The notes: a model not told the origin generated them from the sequence alone. A stretch of DNA of 64,000 nt from Methylobacterium sp. AMS5 (GCF_001542815.1 NZ_CP006992.1:1927501-1991500); one strand, 5' to 3'. Positions 11,301 to 19,106 are shown, numbered from the stretch's first letter. Numbers and translations: made by a program.

Positions 11301-12742
11301 TGGAAGGCCGCGGCCGCGACGCGGGCGGCCTCGGCGGGCGCCGCCCCGTCGAAGCGGGCGGCGTAATCGAGGGCGAGATCGTTGAGGGCGGCGCGGCTCT
11401 GGGCAGAGAGCAGCAGGATCTCGGGCGCGGGGCCCGCATCGTCGGCGGCCGCGACCGGGCCTGCATCGGTCAGCACGACGTGGGCGTTGGTGCCGCCGAA
11501 GCCGAACGAGTTCACGCCGGCGAAGCGCTCGGCCTTGGTGCGGGCGAGCGCCAGCGGTGCGCGGTTGACCGCGAGTTTCATCGCCTCGAACGGGATGTCG
11601 GGGTTCAATTCGGCCGCGTGCAGCGAGGGCGGCAGAAGGTCGTGCTCGAGCGCGAGGCTGGCTTTCAGCAAGCCCGCGAGCCCCGAGGTCGGCTCGGTAT
11701 GGCCGATATTGGTCTTGATCGAGCCGATCGGCAGCGGGGCCTGACGCGGTTTGCCGAGCTTGGAGCCGATAGCCCCGGCCTCGATCGGATCGCCGACAGG
11801 GGTGCCGGTGCCGTGCGCCTCGACGAAGGCGAGTCTGTCGAGGTCGATCTCGGCGTCGCGATAGACCTGCTCCAGCAACGCGCCTTGCGCGTAGCCGGAG
11901 GGCAGCGAGATGCCGGTGGTGCGGCCGTCCGAGTTGACGCCGCTCGCCGCGATCACGCCGCGCACCGCCCGGCCGCTGCGGGCGGCGGCCTCGGCCGATT
12001 GCAGGATCAGGACGACGCCGCCCTCGGCGCGCACGTAGCCGTCGGCGCTCGACGAGAAGGCCTGGCACAGGCCGGTGCGCGAGAGCATCTGCGCGTTGGA
12101 GAAGGAGATGAAGTTGAACGGGCTCGCCAGGATGTTGGCACCCGCCACCACGGCGGTGTCGACCTGCCCCGCCTCGATCGCCGCGATCGCGGCGTTCAGC
12201 GCGACCAGCGAGGACGAGCAGGCGGTGTCGAGGGTGAAGCTCGGGCCCTTGAGGTCGTAGATGTAGGAGATGCGGTTCGAGATGATCGAGAGCGTGTTGC
12301 CGGTGGCCGCGTAGGCGTCGCCCGAGGACGGGTCGAGGATGCGCAGGTTGCCGTAGTCGAGCGCCGAGGCGCCGACGAACACGCCGATATGGCTGCCGGC
12401 CACCGCGGAGGGGCGCAGGCCCGCATCCTCGAAGGCTTCCCAGGTCAGTTCCAGCAGCATGCGCTGCTGCGGGTCCATCTGCTCGGCCTCGCGCGGCGAA
12501 ATGCCGAACACGCCCGGATCGAACGACCAGATGTCGTCGAGCACGCCGGCGGCCCAGGTGTAGCTCTTGCCCCGCTCCTGCGCGCGCGGATGCCCGAAGG
12601 CCTGCAACGACCAGCGGTCCTCGGGGATGCGTGAGACGGCGCAGCGCCCCTCCGTCAGGAGTTGCCACAGCCCCTCGACGTTTTGAGCCCCGGGCAGGCG
12701 GCAGGCGCGGCCGACGATCGCGATGTCTTTGCGGTGAGTCAC
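5336..12742 (-). CDS. Iterative highly reducing type I polyketide synthase (KS-AT-DH-MT-ER-KR-ACP)
   Basis: A 2468-aa single-module synthase. KS: C175 in DTACSSS, H310 in HGTGT and H348 in KTNIGHTE. AT: S620 in GHSVGE, with YPFH at 719-722, closest to the malonyl-type pattern. DH: H919 in DHRIDGQVILPG. Next comes a methyltransferase-like region with a weak SAM loop (VGFGPLSARA). The ER carries GGAGGVGLAALQ, the KR carries VTGGLGGFG and the Y of GSYVAANG, and the ACP serine is about residue 2382 in GLDSLMG. There is no thioesterase or reductase release domain. I chose GTG 12742 because the KS domain begins just behind it (MTHRKDIAIVG). In-frame starts up to 12931 would add sequence without motifs. 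The domain order matches fungal reducing PKSs. Confidence 0.93.
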   Translation of the reverse strand: MTHRKDIAIVGRACRLPGAQNVEGLWQLLTEGRCAVSRIPEDRWSLQAFGHPRAQERGKSYTWAAGVLDDIWSFDPGVFGISPREAEQMDPQQRMLLELTWEAFEDAGLRPSAVAGSHIGVFVGASALDYGNLRILDPSSGDAYAATGNTLSIISNRISYIYDLKGPSFTLDTACSSSLVALNAAIAAIEAGQVDTAVVAGANILASPFNFISFSNAQMLSRTGLCQAFSSSADGYVRAEGGVVLILQSAEAAARSGRAVRGVIAASGVNSDGRTTGISLPSGYAQGALLEQVYRDAEIDLDRLAFVEAHGTGTPVGDPIEAGAIGSKLGKPRQAPLPIGSIKTNIGHTEPTSGLAGLLKASLALEHDLLPPSLHAAELNPDIPFEAMKLAVNRAPLALARTKAERFAGVNSFGFGGTNAHVVLTDAGPVAAADDAGPAPEILLLSAQSRAALNDLALDYAARFDGAAPAEAARVAAAAFHRRERLGTRLALPLTPQTDVPAALRALAEGEDGDAAIVGTAVERQAEVAFVYSGNGSQWVGMGREAYEESKAFRARFDQTDTLFEKLSGWSLKEAMFAEDLDARLSLTRVSQPLIFAIQSASTAALRAKGLTPRYVLGHSVGEIAAAEAAGILSLDQAVRVIFYRSKHQESTRGFGTMAVLLGPAEEMEAFLADYPTLDIAAYNSPKAITVAGPEADIEAAMKALARKRRRGRKLDLEYPFHGRLMDPTERPLLRDLDGLKASAGHTAMVSTVTGTVLPGAQFGAGYWWRNIREPVRFCEALQEATRQGARVFVEVGPRATLLPHIGDAIEPLAIEVASVGVMHRKPIGGDPIAKAVAAALVAGAAVDEARLFGADPAGVIALPLYPWQRRPFRLAETTEGAGAAPRPYHPLAGARLAPDGLEWHGHLDAALVPELDDHRIDGQVILPGAAFVEMALHVARQALRTESVTLSDVEILSPMVFAEDSLREVLVRLSGSGNQIQILSRPRLTPTPWQLHASAKIIEGDFPVPARRDLAVPGEHAISGDGLYRRALASGLGFGENFRQVAASARIDETTIVSELIPAESDDRYGLVPARLDSCFHGLILLFAELMGEGATKAYVPVRFGEVRLLRPGAAIARAEIRTRRCNERSILADFTLTDAEGAVIATIREGRFQALRARSGSDLDAYAITQGVERATEPTALPLERRPSVAERLRPSLAAATAPDTADLGPGHLLLEGWATALAYRLADGLSEKGKVTLDRRLPEALHPWATNALYALESSGLATLEKGVWRLRRDVSLPAPEETMRWIAADHPELAAELVLLADTTALVGRIVAGDAPASASLPPAALDAFHLRGATARAAADVVARIVAEARGRLPSDRALRILQVGFGPLSARAAALAREADARLTVLDTDRRLAERARLALPTTVEVIEDIAALPAAAFDLVLASDVLHRADKALPGQLAAALASGGLLVAVEPGASLFRDLVFGLATDWFEEAVAGMPLSRLDDVTGWQRRLSASGLVRVSADRAASANGDDLLLVAEAPARSAVGHGQSFAFVVGSHDEFGAETASSLATLLVASGVHVSIILDSEQSLRELERETPDTVVFLAGAFAGEGAAATRLRDRCLSLKRCAEHLGSRQTRLWVVAPGATRDAGGEAAAVEAGVWAFSRTLANETATLDVRRIDLAPTLSSKDAAERLRALILSGTDETEIVLDADATRVVRFHPGRAATAAGEAAPAARLERSNTGGLNEMVWGPAERAAPGPGEVEIAVAATGLNFRDVLWALSMLPEEILEDGFAGPRLGLEVSGQVTAIGPGVVDFAVGDSVVAFAQSGFATHVVVPEMVVAPMPAGLDPAAAATVPVAFLTAYYALCTCARLRKGEWLLVHGGAGGVGLAALQIAKWKGARVIATAGSREKRALVAALGAEHVLDSRSLAFVDDVRRITGDGVDVVLNSLFGEMMERSLNCLRPFGRFVELGKRDYVANTHIGLRPFRRNLSYFGVDLDQVLQHQGEDGARMFREVMALFAEGGLRPLPYQPFAADETSDAFRLMQQSGHVGKIVVTPPAPGSVARVQRNAFTVSAEGVHLVTGGLGGFGIEAARWLADRGAKRIVLVGRSGKPNEEGRAVVAELAAQGVRVETKACNITSRRAVEALIEGIEARGERLAGVIHGAMVLQDGLINAIEPETLEAVIAPKVIGAGHLDAATRGRKLDYFVLFSSATTFIGNPGQGSYVAANGFMEGVARQRRRLGLPALAVAWGAIGDVGVLARNKAVMETLASRVGVTPMDARLCLDLMAEALESQGKASDEGVIAIAAMHWGKARERLATLRSPSYASLGGDQQAESGTVAAINIGALLRSQDIDAVRKTVSDAIVEDIARILRLPKDDISRVRQLSEIGLDSLMGVELGASLQERFALDAPPAGISSGLTVNELTETLIQAVATPVDEAAGVTLSLATKHVGDLDAATLMPFNELVEKNVSDIKEILP

Positions 12743-13261
12743 GTCGATCCGTTTATGCTCGTGAAGCAGGGACCGGGGGTCCGTCCGGCGAAGGCGTTCC
12801 ACCCCCACCGCGAATGTCTCTTGAAACCTCGGCTTCTCCGTGGCGCCCGGGACAGGGCGGCCGACGACCGGGGGTTTGAAGAGGCATCCATTAATCTGAC
12901 CGTCAGGACCGTCCAACCCGCTTGGCTGCAACCTCTCCCTTAATCCTGAGAGATTGGGAGATTGTGTGGCACGTATTCATCAGTGAATCGTTGACGGCGA
13001 AAAATCTGCGAGGTGCCGAGGCCAACAAATATCAGTACGGGCGTCGGGGTAAGTTTAAAAATCGCCATCACTCCGCCGCGCTTGTGGCAAAGGTCATGCG
13101 AATATTGTAGTGCGTTTTCAATAATCGTTGTCGCTCCGCTTGTGTGATCGATTCGGGTGGCCGCTGCCGGATTGCTGCGTTCGTAAGTTGCAGCCCTCCC
13201 GTTCGGCAGATGAGATCGGTTCGAAAGTCTTCCCGAAGCGATGAGGGGTTGGAAGCCGCAA
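12743..13261. other. Intergenic region upstream of the PKS operon
   Basis: This 519-bp stretch is clearly more AT-rich than its flanks, especially 12940-13150. It separates the PKS start from the end of the UDP-glucose dehydrogenase gene. It should hold the PKS promoter, but I found no convincing -35/-10 pair, operator palindrome or RNA gene. The short open frames in it lack ribosome sites and family motifs. Confidence 0.5.
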
Positions 13262-14566
13262 TCAAGCAATCCCGATGCCGGAATAGGCGAAGCCGTGCCG
13301 TTCAGTCTCCGCGGGCGCGTAGACGTTGCGCAGATCGACGAGGACGGGGGCGCGCATGAGCCCCTTTAGCCGGGCGAGATCGAGCGCCCGGAACGCATTC
13401 CACTCCGTCACGATCACCAGCGCGTCCACGCCTTCGGCGCAGGCATAGGCGTCCTCGGCGTAAGCGACGCCCTGAAGCAGCGGCCGCGCCTGCTCCATCC
13501 CCTCCGGATCGTAGGCCACGATCTGCGCGCCCGCATCCTGCAAGCCGGCGATGATCGACAGCGAGGGCGCGTCGCGCATGTCGTCGGTGTTCGGCTTGAA
13601 CGTCAGGCCCAGGAGCGCCACCCGCTTGCCCCGCACGGACCCGCCGCAGGCCGCGATCACCTTGCGCGCCATCGCGCGCTTCCTCTGGTCGTTGACCGCC
13701 ACCACCGTCTCGACGATCCGCACCGGCGTGCCGTAATCCTGCGCCGTCTTCACCAGCGCCAGCGTGTCCTTGGGGAAGCACGAGCCGCCATAGCCCGGTC
13801 CCGCATGCAGGAACTTCGCGCCGATGCGGTTGTCGAGGCCGATGCCGCGGGCGACCTCCTGCACGTTGGCCCCGACCTGCTCGCACAGATCCGCGATCTC
13901 GTTGATGAAGGTGATCTTGGTGGCCAGGAACGCGTTGGCGGCATATTTGGTCAGCTCGGCCGTGCGCCGTCCGGTGAGCAGGATCGGCGCGGCGTTGAGG
14001 TAGAGCGGGCGGTAGACCTCCTGCATCACGGCGACTGCGCGGGCGTCCTCGGCGCCGATGACGATGCGGTCGGGCCGCTTGAAGTCGTCGATGGCCGCAC
14101 CCTCGCGCAGGAATTCGGGGTTGGAGGCGACGCCGACATCGATGTCGGGGCGGGCCTCGCGGAGGATGCGCTCGACCTCGTCGCCGGTGCCGACGGGCAC
14201 GGTCGATTTGGTAACGACCACGGTGTAGCCGGTCAGCGCCTCGGCGATCTCGCGGGCCGCGGCGTAGACGTAGGAGAGGTCGGCAAAGCCGTCGCCGCGG
14301 CGGGACGGGGTGCCCACCGCGATGAACACCGCTTGCGCCTGGGCAACAGCGGGCTTGAGGTCGGTGGAGAAGGTGAGGCGTTTGGCGCGCACGTTCTCGG
14401 CGACGAGGGTGTCGAGACCAGGCTCGTAGATCGGCATGCGGCCCTCGTTGAGGGCGGCGATCTTGCCGGGATCCTTGTCGATGCAGACGACCTCGTGGCC
14501 GAAATCGGCGAGGCAGGCGCCCGACACGAGGCCGACATAGCCCGAGCCAATCATCGCGATGCGCAT
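13262..14566 (-). CDS. ugd: UDP-glucose 6-dehydrogenase
   Basis: This 434-aa cytosolic enzyme oxidises UDP-glucose to UDP-glucuronate with 2 NAD+, supplying acidic sugars for polysaccharides. The N-terminal NAD-binding motif is IGSGYVGLVSGACLADFGH. The catalytic cysteine lies in GPGYGGSCFPKDT, and the C-terminal domain carries LGLTFKPNTDDMRDAPS. Start ATG 14566 places the Rossmann motif directly at the N terminus; the frame extends 26 codons further without homology. A glycosyltransferase gene lies 99 bp upstream on the same strand, which supports a role in exopolysaccharide or lipopolysaccharide synthesis. Confidence 0.96.
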   Translation of the reverse strand: MRIAMIGSGYVGLVSGACLADFGHEVVCIDKDPGKIAALNEGRMPIYEPGLDTLVAENVRAKRLTFSTDLKPAVAQAQAVFIAVGTPSRRGDGFADLSYVYAAAREIAEALTGYTVVVTKSTVPVGTGDEVERILREARPDIDVGVASNPEFLREGAAIDDFKRPDRIVIGAEDARAVAVMQEVYRPLYLNAAPILLTGRRTAELTKYAANAFLATKITFINEIADLCEQVGANVQEVARGIGLDNRIGAKFLHAGPGYGGSCFPKDTLALVKTAQDYGTPVRIVETVVAVNDQRKRAMARKVIAACGGSVRGKRVALLGLTFKPNTDDMRDAPSLSIIAGLQDAGAQIVAYDPEGMEQARPLLQGVAYAEDAYACAEGVDALVIVTEWNAFRALDLARLKGLMRAPVLVDLRNVYAPAETERHGFAYSGIGIA

Positions 14567-14665
14567 CGGTGTCTCCGCCGGGGCGGCCGGAACGCATCCG
14601 GCGTGTTGCAGTGCGGTGTTTAGCCCGGTTCGGAGCCGGCGCAAACCATCGTCCGCGCAGCCGCT

Positions 14666-16819
14666 CTACAGCCGGTAATGCGCCGCCGCGCGCGAAAGGT
14701 TGGGATTGTAATAGGGGTCGGCCCGCAGCACCGGCTCCCAGCGCTCGCGCATCACCCGTGATTCGGCCTCGAAGCGGGCGCGCTTCTCCGGCGTGTCCTC
14801 GGCGCCCCGGCTCTTCGATTCGTGGTGGAGGAGGCGGGCCTGCGGCGTCCAGACGATGCGGTAGCCGGCCGCACGAATCCGCAGGCATAGATCCACGTCG
14901 TTGAAGGCCACGGCGAGATGCGCGGCATCGAAGCCGCCGACTTCGAAAAAGACCTCTGCGCGCATGGCGAGGCAGGCGCCGGTCACCGCGGAGACCTCCT
15001 GCGACAGCAGCATCCGCGCGAAGTAGCCGGGTTCGTTGCCCGGCAGGCCGAGATGGCTGTGACCGGCAATCCCGCCGATCCCGAGCACGATCCCCCCATG
15101 CTGGATCGTGCCGTCGGGATAGAGGAGCTTCGCGCCGACCGCGCCGATCTCGGGGTCGCTCGCGATCGAGACGAGTTCGGTGAGCCAGCCCGGCTCCAAC
15201 ACCTCGATGTCGTTGTTGAGGAACAACAGGATCGTGCCCCGCGCCGCGGCGGCACCCCGGTTCGACAACGCCGAGAAGTTGAACGGGCCCGGTGCGGGCA
15301 GCACGCGCAGGCGCGGCTCGGAACTGTAGCGCGCGAACAGATCCCACGTCGCCGGCTCGGTGCTGCCGTTATCGACGACGACGACCTCCAGGGCCGGATA
15401 ATCGGTGCGCGAGAACAGCCCGTCGAGGACGACGCCGAGCAGTTCGGCCCGGTCGCGGGTCGGGATGATGACCGAGACGAGGGGCGGCGGCTCCGGCAGG
15501 GGGCGTATCAGCCGGCTGAACCCCTGCTCTCCCCGCTCGGCCCGGGCTCCCCTGCGCGCGGCCACTTCGGCGAGCGCCTGCAGGCGCGCCGCCTCGGCCC
15601 GCGCCAGGGCCCGATCCGAGAAGGTGCCGGAGCCGGCCGCCGCCCGCCAATGATAGAGCACCTTCGGGATGTGGCGCACCCGCTCCGCTGCCAGTCCTTC
15701 GGTCAGGCGCAGCAGCAGGTCATGATCCTGGCTGCCCTCGAAACCGGGCCGCAGGCCGCCGAGCCGGCGCAGCGTGTCGGTGCGGACCACGCAGAGATGG
15801 TTCACGTAGTTCTGGGCCCACAGCAATTCGCGGTCGTAGCCCGACTTGAAATGCGGCTCGAAGCGGCGGTCGCGTCCATCGACCTTGTCCTCGTCGCTGT
15901 AGATCAGCTCCAGATCCGGATCGGTCCGGATGGCTCCGGCGACCTCGAACAGGGCGTTTTCCGAGAGGAGGTCGTCGTGGTCGAGGAAGGCGGTGTAGGC
16001 GCCGCTCGCCAGCGCCAGGGCGTCGTTGGTCGCGCGGGCGATGTGGCCGTTCTCCGGTCGGCGCACGGCGCGGATGCGCGGCTCCTCGGCCGCGTGGCGG
16101 GCGATCAGCCGCGGAATACGCGGGTCGGTCGAGGCGTCGTCGGCGATGCAGAGTTCCCAGGCCGGATAGAGCTGGCTCCGCACCGAGCGGATCGCCGCCT
16201 CCAGCACGCGCGGATCGGGATCGTGCACCGGCATGAGCACGGAGACCAGCGGCGGCGCCTCCCATCCCGCGATCTCGGCGCGGATTCGCGCCCGCTCCGC
16301 GGCCGTGAGGCGGTCGAACCGGGCGATCCAGGCCGCGTAGCCGGTTTCGGCGCGGTGGGAGAGGGCCCGCGCGATCAGCCCGCGGGCGCGGACCTTCAGA
16401 CCGAGGATGCGCCAATAGACCGCCTGCACCGTGAGGCCGGGCTGGCGGGCGCCCGCCCGTGCCACGATCCCGAGACGACCGCGGCGGCGGATGGCGAGGT
16501 CTTGCAGTACGAACGGATTCGTCCGCGACAGGGCGCTCAGCCGTAAAGCCGCGACGCCCGGCGGCAATCGGCCGGTCCAGGCGAAGGCGTCGCCGCCGAG
16601 CGGCTCCTCGACCAGCGCCACGCTCTCTCCGTCGCCCGAGACCGCGCTGACGAGGGCGCGGGCGATGCCACCGCTGCCGGCATCGCGCCAGGTCACGCTC
16701 ACCCAGGTGCCGCCGAGGTTGGCGCCGGAGAGGTCGATGCGCAGCTCGGCCCCGTCCGCACCCGTCACCGGCAGCGCCCGGCCCGCGAGCGACGCTATGG
16801 GCCCGGCCCGTTCCGCCAT
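14666..16819 (-). CDS. Tandem GT2-family glycosyltransferase
   Basis: A 717-aa protein with an N-terminal region of about 190 residues of unknown fold, followed by two GT-A (family 2) domains. The first has PLVSVLMPVHDPDP and the nucleotide/metal motif LDHDD; the second has PLVSVIIPTRDR and LNNDIEV. A C-terminal HHESKSRG segment follows. No transmembrane segment is evident, so it probably acts at the cytoplasmic face. Bifunctional GT2 proteins of this kind build repeating glycans such as O-antigen or exopolysaccharide; donor and acceptor cannot be told. It ends 99 bp before ugd and starts 6 bp after the upstream gene's stop, so these genes probably form one operon. Confidence 0.88.
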   Translation of the reverse strand: MAERAGPIASLAGRALPVTGADGAELRIDLSGANLGGTWVSVTWRDAGSGGIARALVSAVSGDGESVALVEEPLGGDAFAWTGRLPPGVAALRLSALSRTNPFVLQDLAIRRRGRLGIVARAGARQPGLTVQAVYWRILGLKVRARGLIARALSHRAETGYAAWIARFDRLTAAERARIRAEIAGWEAPPLVSVLMPVHDPDPRVLEAAIRSVRSQLYPAWELCIADDASTDPRIPRLIARHAAEEPRIRAVRRPENGHIARATNDALALASGAYTAFLDHDDLLSENALFEVAGAIRTDPDLELIYSDEDKVDGRDRRFEPHFKSGYDRELLWAQNYVNHLCVVRTDTLRRLGGLRPGFEGSQDHDLLLRLTEGLAAERVRHIPKVLYHWRAAAGSGTFSDRALARAEAARLQALAEVAARRGARAERGEQGFSRLIRPLPEPPPLVSVIIPTRDRAELLGVVLDGLFSRTDYPALEVVVVDNGSTEPATWDLFARYSSEPRLRVLPAPGPFNFSALSNRGAAAARGTILLFLNNDIEVLEPGWLTELVSIASDPEIGAVGAKLLYPDGTIQHGGIVLGIGGIAGHSHLGLPGNEPGYFARMLLSQEVSAVTGACLAMRAEVFFEVGGFDAAHLAVAFNDVDLCLRIRAAGYRIVWTPQARLLHHESKSRGAEDTPEKRARFEAESRVMRERWEPVLRADPYYNPNLSRAAAHYRL

Positions 16820-16825
16820 CGCCCC

Positions 16826-17872
16826 TCAGGTCTCCCAGCTCTTCGAGACGGAGGCCCGCACGGCGTCGCTGAGCACGGTGTCGTAGACCACCATATCGCG
16901 GGCAAAGCGCATGCCGCGCAGCAGCTCGGCGAGCGCCAGCGTCTCGTTGGGGATCGGCAGGGGCAGCGGCAGCGGCGCCTCGATCCCGATATGGTGGAAT
17001 GCGGAGGCCATGAAGGCCTCGAAGTAGTCGCGGTGGCCGACGACGTCGATGCGGGACAGCACCTCGACCGCGATGATGGAACTGCCCGGCATCAGCCGGT
17101 CCTCGGGCACGTGGGTGCTGAGCTGGCGTGTCAGGGGGTTGTAGAGCAGGTGATAGGCCGGCTCCGGCATCATTCGGAACAGCCGCTTCAGGCTCTTCAC
17201 GTCGGTGAAGTCGTAATCGAGGGTGAAGGCTGCCGCCTCCACGAGGTTGCCGAGACGCCAGTGCTGCTCCGCGTTGGCGGCAAGGCTGGCCCGCTCGCGC
17301 AGCCAGTACAGGCGGCTCGCCAGTTCCACAAAGGGGTCGTGGATCATCAGCATGGTGAGCGCGCCGCTCTGGACGAAGTGCCCCTCGTAGCGCGGGAAGA
17401 TGATCGAGCCGGCCATCAGGCAGGAATCGAGGGTGACGGTGTCGAACATCGCCCGCAGGATCTCGTCCGGAAAGCGGCCGATGCCGAAATACGATTGCCG
17501 GAAATAGGGATACAGCGCGGTCTGGATCACCGTTTCCGGGCGGATATGCCCGTTGAGCAGGATGACCTTCTTGTCGGTGAGGCCTGTCCGCGGCAGCCGT
17601 CGGTAGATCAGCACATTGGTGTCGACATCGTAGATCTCGAGCCGCTCGATGCCGGGAAGGCCCGGCACGTCCGTCTCACGGATCTCGAAATGGCATTGCC
17701 CGGTCGCGTGCCAGCCGAACCTGACGAAGTTCGGGTCGGCGTGGATCGCCGAGACCTCCGCCACCCGGCGCCCCTCGATGCAGACGCAGACCCGGCTGAT
17801 CGCCTGCGGGTTGTCCGGCACCACCCAGCCCCGGATCACGTCGCCCTCGTCGGACGAAAGGAGAAACCGCAT
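16826..17872 (-). CDS. Unknown protein in the polysaccharide gene group
   Basis: This 348-aa protein matches no family I recognise. It starts MRFLLSSDEGDVIRGWVVPD, a beta-rich N-terminal part of about 95 residues resembling segments in front of glycosyltransferases. A globular middle with aromatic-rich stretches follows (ALYPYFRQSYFGIGRFPDE), then a Pro/Leu-rich LPLPLPIP segment near residue 305. There is no signal peptide or membrane segment. It is separated from the GT2 gene by only 6 bp and is the first gene of the ugd-GT group, which suggests a role in glycan synthesis or its control; that role is inference. Confidence 0.7.
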   Translation of the reverse strand: MRFLLSSDEGDVIRGWVVPDNPQAISRVCVCIEGRRVAEVSAIHADPNFVRFGWHATGQCHFEIRETDVPGLPGIERLEIYDVDTNVLIYRRLPRTGLTDKKVILLNGHIRPETVIQTALYPYFRQSYFGIGRFPDEILRAMFDTVTLDSCLMAGSIIFPRYEGHFVQSGALTMLMIHDPFVELASRLYWLRERASLAANAEQHWRLGNLVEAAAFTLDYDFTDVKSLKRLFRMMPEPAYHLLYNPLTRQLSTHVPEDRLMPGSSIIAVEVLSRIDVVGHRDYFEAFMASAFHHIGIEAPLPLPLPIPNETLALAELLRGMRFARDMVVYDTVLSDAVRASVSKSWET

Positions 17873-18193
17873 CCTTGTTCGCCGTCCTCGGCCCCGTATG
17901 CTGATCGGTACGCCCGTTTGTCCCGCCTCTCCCTCGCGATGCCTCCGCCGTCGGAATGCAGCCGTGAGGGGAGCGGAGGGGAGATCCGGTGATCAGTCGT
18001 CCCGCGGTGCACTCTTAGCCGATTTTTGCCGCTCGCGTGCAACGGGCTGCGGCGGGGTGGGGCCGCCACGGGACGGCATGGGGTGTTTCGAAGGAGGGGA
18101 TCAGATTCCGCCAAAGTCCCGCTTGCGGAGCCGCCCGGCACCGGCTATAGCCGCGGCCTCGCAGGACACCGGGGCCACCCGGACGGCTTGCAG
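17873..18193. other. Intergenic region before tRNA-Val
   Basis: This 321-bp region should carry the promoters of the leftward polysaccharide genes and of the rightward tRNA. I see no clear promoter consensus, hairpin or gene in it. Confidence 0.5.
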
Positions 18194-18268
18194 GGGCGCG
18201 TAGCTCAGCGGGAGAGCACTACCTTGACATGGTAGGGGTCACAGGTTCGATCCCTGTCGCGCCCACCA
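18194..18268 (+). tRNA. tRNA-Val (anticodon GAC)
   Basis: A complete 75-nt cloverleaf. The acceptor stem GGGCGCG pairs with CGCGCCC, followed by discriminator A and an encoded CCA. The D arm is GCTC...GAGC, the anticodon stem CTACC/GGTAG holds loop TTGACAT (anticodon GAC), and the T arm is ACAGG TTCGATC CCTGT. Its 3' part is the left attachment site of the island that follows, and the gene stays intact. Confidence 0.98.
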
Positions 18269-18269
18269 T
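18224..18269 (+). repeat. attL, 3' part of tRNA-Val
   Basis: These 46 bases recur without change at 47408-47453. The repeat begins in the anticodon loop (TTGACATGG) and ends one base past the CCA. The three bases TAC just beyond a single mismatch also match, so crossover probably lies within the T-arm/anticodon segment. Confidence 0.95.
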
Positions 18270-18282
18270 TCCCAGTCGGCCT

Positions 18283-18972
18283 CTAAGTCGCGGGAATGAT
18301 TGAGAAAAAAGGGCTCCCTTGTGGGGGCCCTTTCTCGTTTCCGGCAGGGCTTGGGACCAGAACCGGGACCAGAATTCGGAAAGACCCCACTCGGGATTGG
18401 TCCCGGTAGGGTGGTCGGCGACGCGGGATCCGAGGCTCGCGGCCCCGTCCGTGACGGTCACGATCCGACCCTCTCCCCCCGCGTCGACAGCTCCAGCCCG
18501 CCGGGGCCTTCTCGATTTCGATGAGCGCCGACGGCGGCTCCAGGGACCACGGGAAGAACGTCGGCGTCCGGAACTCGCGGATGAATTCCCGGAGCTTGTC
18601 CGGATCCATCGTCTCCAGCTCGCGGAGGGCCGCGGCCTCGCCCTCGACTACCATCCGGATGAAGTCGTCTTCGGTCAGAGGTGCGCTCACGTGCGGTTGT
18701 TCTTCCTGCGGGACATCTCGGCCAACAGCCGTCCCGAACAGGGCGGCCTCGATGCCGGCGCGGTCGGCCTGTGGCGTGAGGGCGAGCTGTTCCGCGACGC
18801 GCGCGTGGAGCTCCAGCGTGTGCGTCCGCTCGATCGTCGGGCGGTCCACGTCGAGGGCGAGGAAGGCTGCCTCGGCCGGGGTGGTCCCCGGGTGGCTGTC
18901 GCGGACCGCCGCCACCGCCGCGCGGAACGCAGTCCGGTGGGGAGCCGGCATGGTGTAGAAGGCCCGGGTCAC
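18283..18972 (-). CDS. Island protein of unknown function, last gene of a coupled trio
   Basis: A 229-aa open frame starting at GTG 18972, whose start overlaps the stop of the preceding gene (GTGA). The first 150 residues are convincing coding sequence, with an acidic helical middle (EDDFIRMVVEGEAAALRELE). Beyond about residue 160 it turns Arg/Pro-rich and reads through the candidate integrase arm sites and the tRNA terminator. That tail may therefore be non-native extension created when the element inserted. No known family is recognised. It probably works with the two small genes upstream of it. Confidence 0.55.
   Translation of the reverse strand: MTRAFYTMPAPHRTAFRAAVAAVRDSHPGTTPAEAAFLALDVDRPTIERTHTLELHARVAEQLALTPQADRAGIEAALFGTAVGRDVPQEEQPHVSAPLTEDDFIRMVVEGEAAALRELETMDPDKLREFIREFRTPTFFPWSLEPPSALIEIEKAPAGWSCRRGGRGSDRDRHGRGREPRIPRRRPPYRDQSRVGSFRILVPVLVPSPAGNEKGPPQGSPFFSIIPAT
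18308..18333 (+). terminator. Terminator behind tRNA-Val, supplied by the island
   Basis: Stem AAAGGGCTCCC with GGGGGCCCTTT (11 pairs, one G-T) encloses a TTGT loop, followed by a T-rich stretch. It replaces the chromosomal tRNA terminator that now lies beyond attR. Confidence 0.75.
18353..18404. promoter_or_regulatory. Left integrase arm-type repeats (candidate)
   Basis: GGGACCAGA occurs at 18353 and 18365, and an inverted GGGACCAA-type copy lies at 18397-18404. The same motif is clustered at the right end of the island between int and attR. Such sites at both ends, beside the core repeats, are what tyrosine integrases use for arm binding. Confidence 0.5.
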
Positions 18973-19106
18973 GGCCGCTCCCTCCGCTTGTCCCGGCGGG
19001 CTCTGATGGCGCCGGGGATGACAAGGCAGCCGTAGGCGACCAGGCCGGGGGCGAGCATGATGCCGGTGAACACGTCGCCCGGTGTGATGACGAAAACCGA
19101 CGTCAT
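18969..19106 (-). CDS. Small single-pass membrane protein (45 aa)
   Basis: A 45-residue frame beginning MTSVFVITPGDVFTGIMLAP, with one hydrophobic segment of about 20 residues and a basic tail (RARRDKRRERP), predicting N-out/C-in topology. Its ATG overlaps the stop of the 77-aa gene (ATGA at 19103-19106) and its TGA overlaps the GTG start of the next gene. This double overlap is the main evidence for translation. Phage-borne small membrane proteins include holins, spanin partners and superinfection factors; which applies here is unknown. Confidence 0.6.
   Translation of the reverse strand: MTSVFVITPGDVFTGIMLAPGLVAYGCLVIPGAIRARRDKRRERP

Noticed and set aside
7892-12634. A 1580-codon open frame on the plus strand, and similar long frames (5324-7729, 61038-63002, 45857-47287)
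   Set aside because: They lie antisense to genes with clear catalytic motifs (PKS, prpE, integrase), have His/Arg/Gly-rich composition and no family motif. High GC makes such antisense frames open by chance.
18219-18461. Frame on the minus strand ending in GATGIEPVTPTMSR
   Set aside because: This is the antisense of tRNA-Val, a well-known false protein. The same phrase recurs at attR for the same reason.
18458-19024. A 188-aa minus-strand frame overlapping the 229-aa gene
   Set aside because: It is Gly/Arg/Pro-rich, and the other frame has better codon usage and start/stop overlaps with its neighbours.
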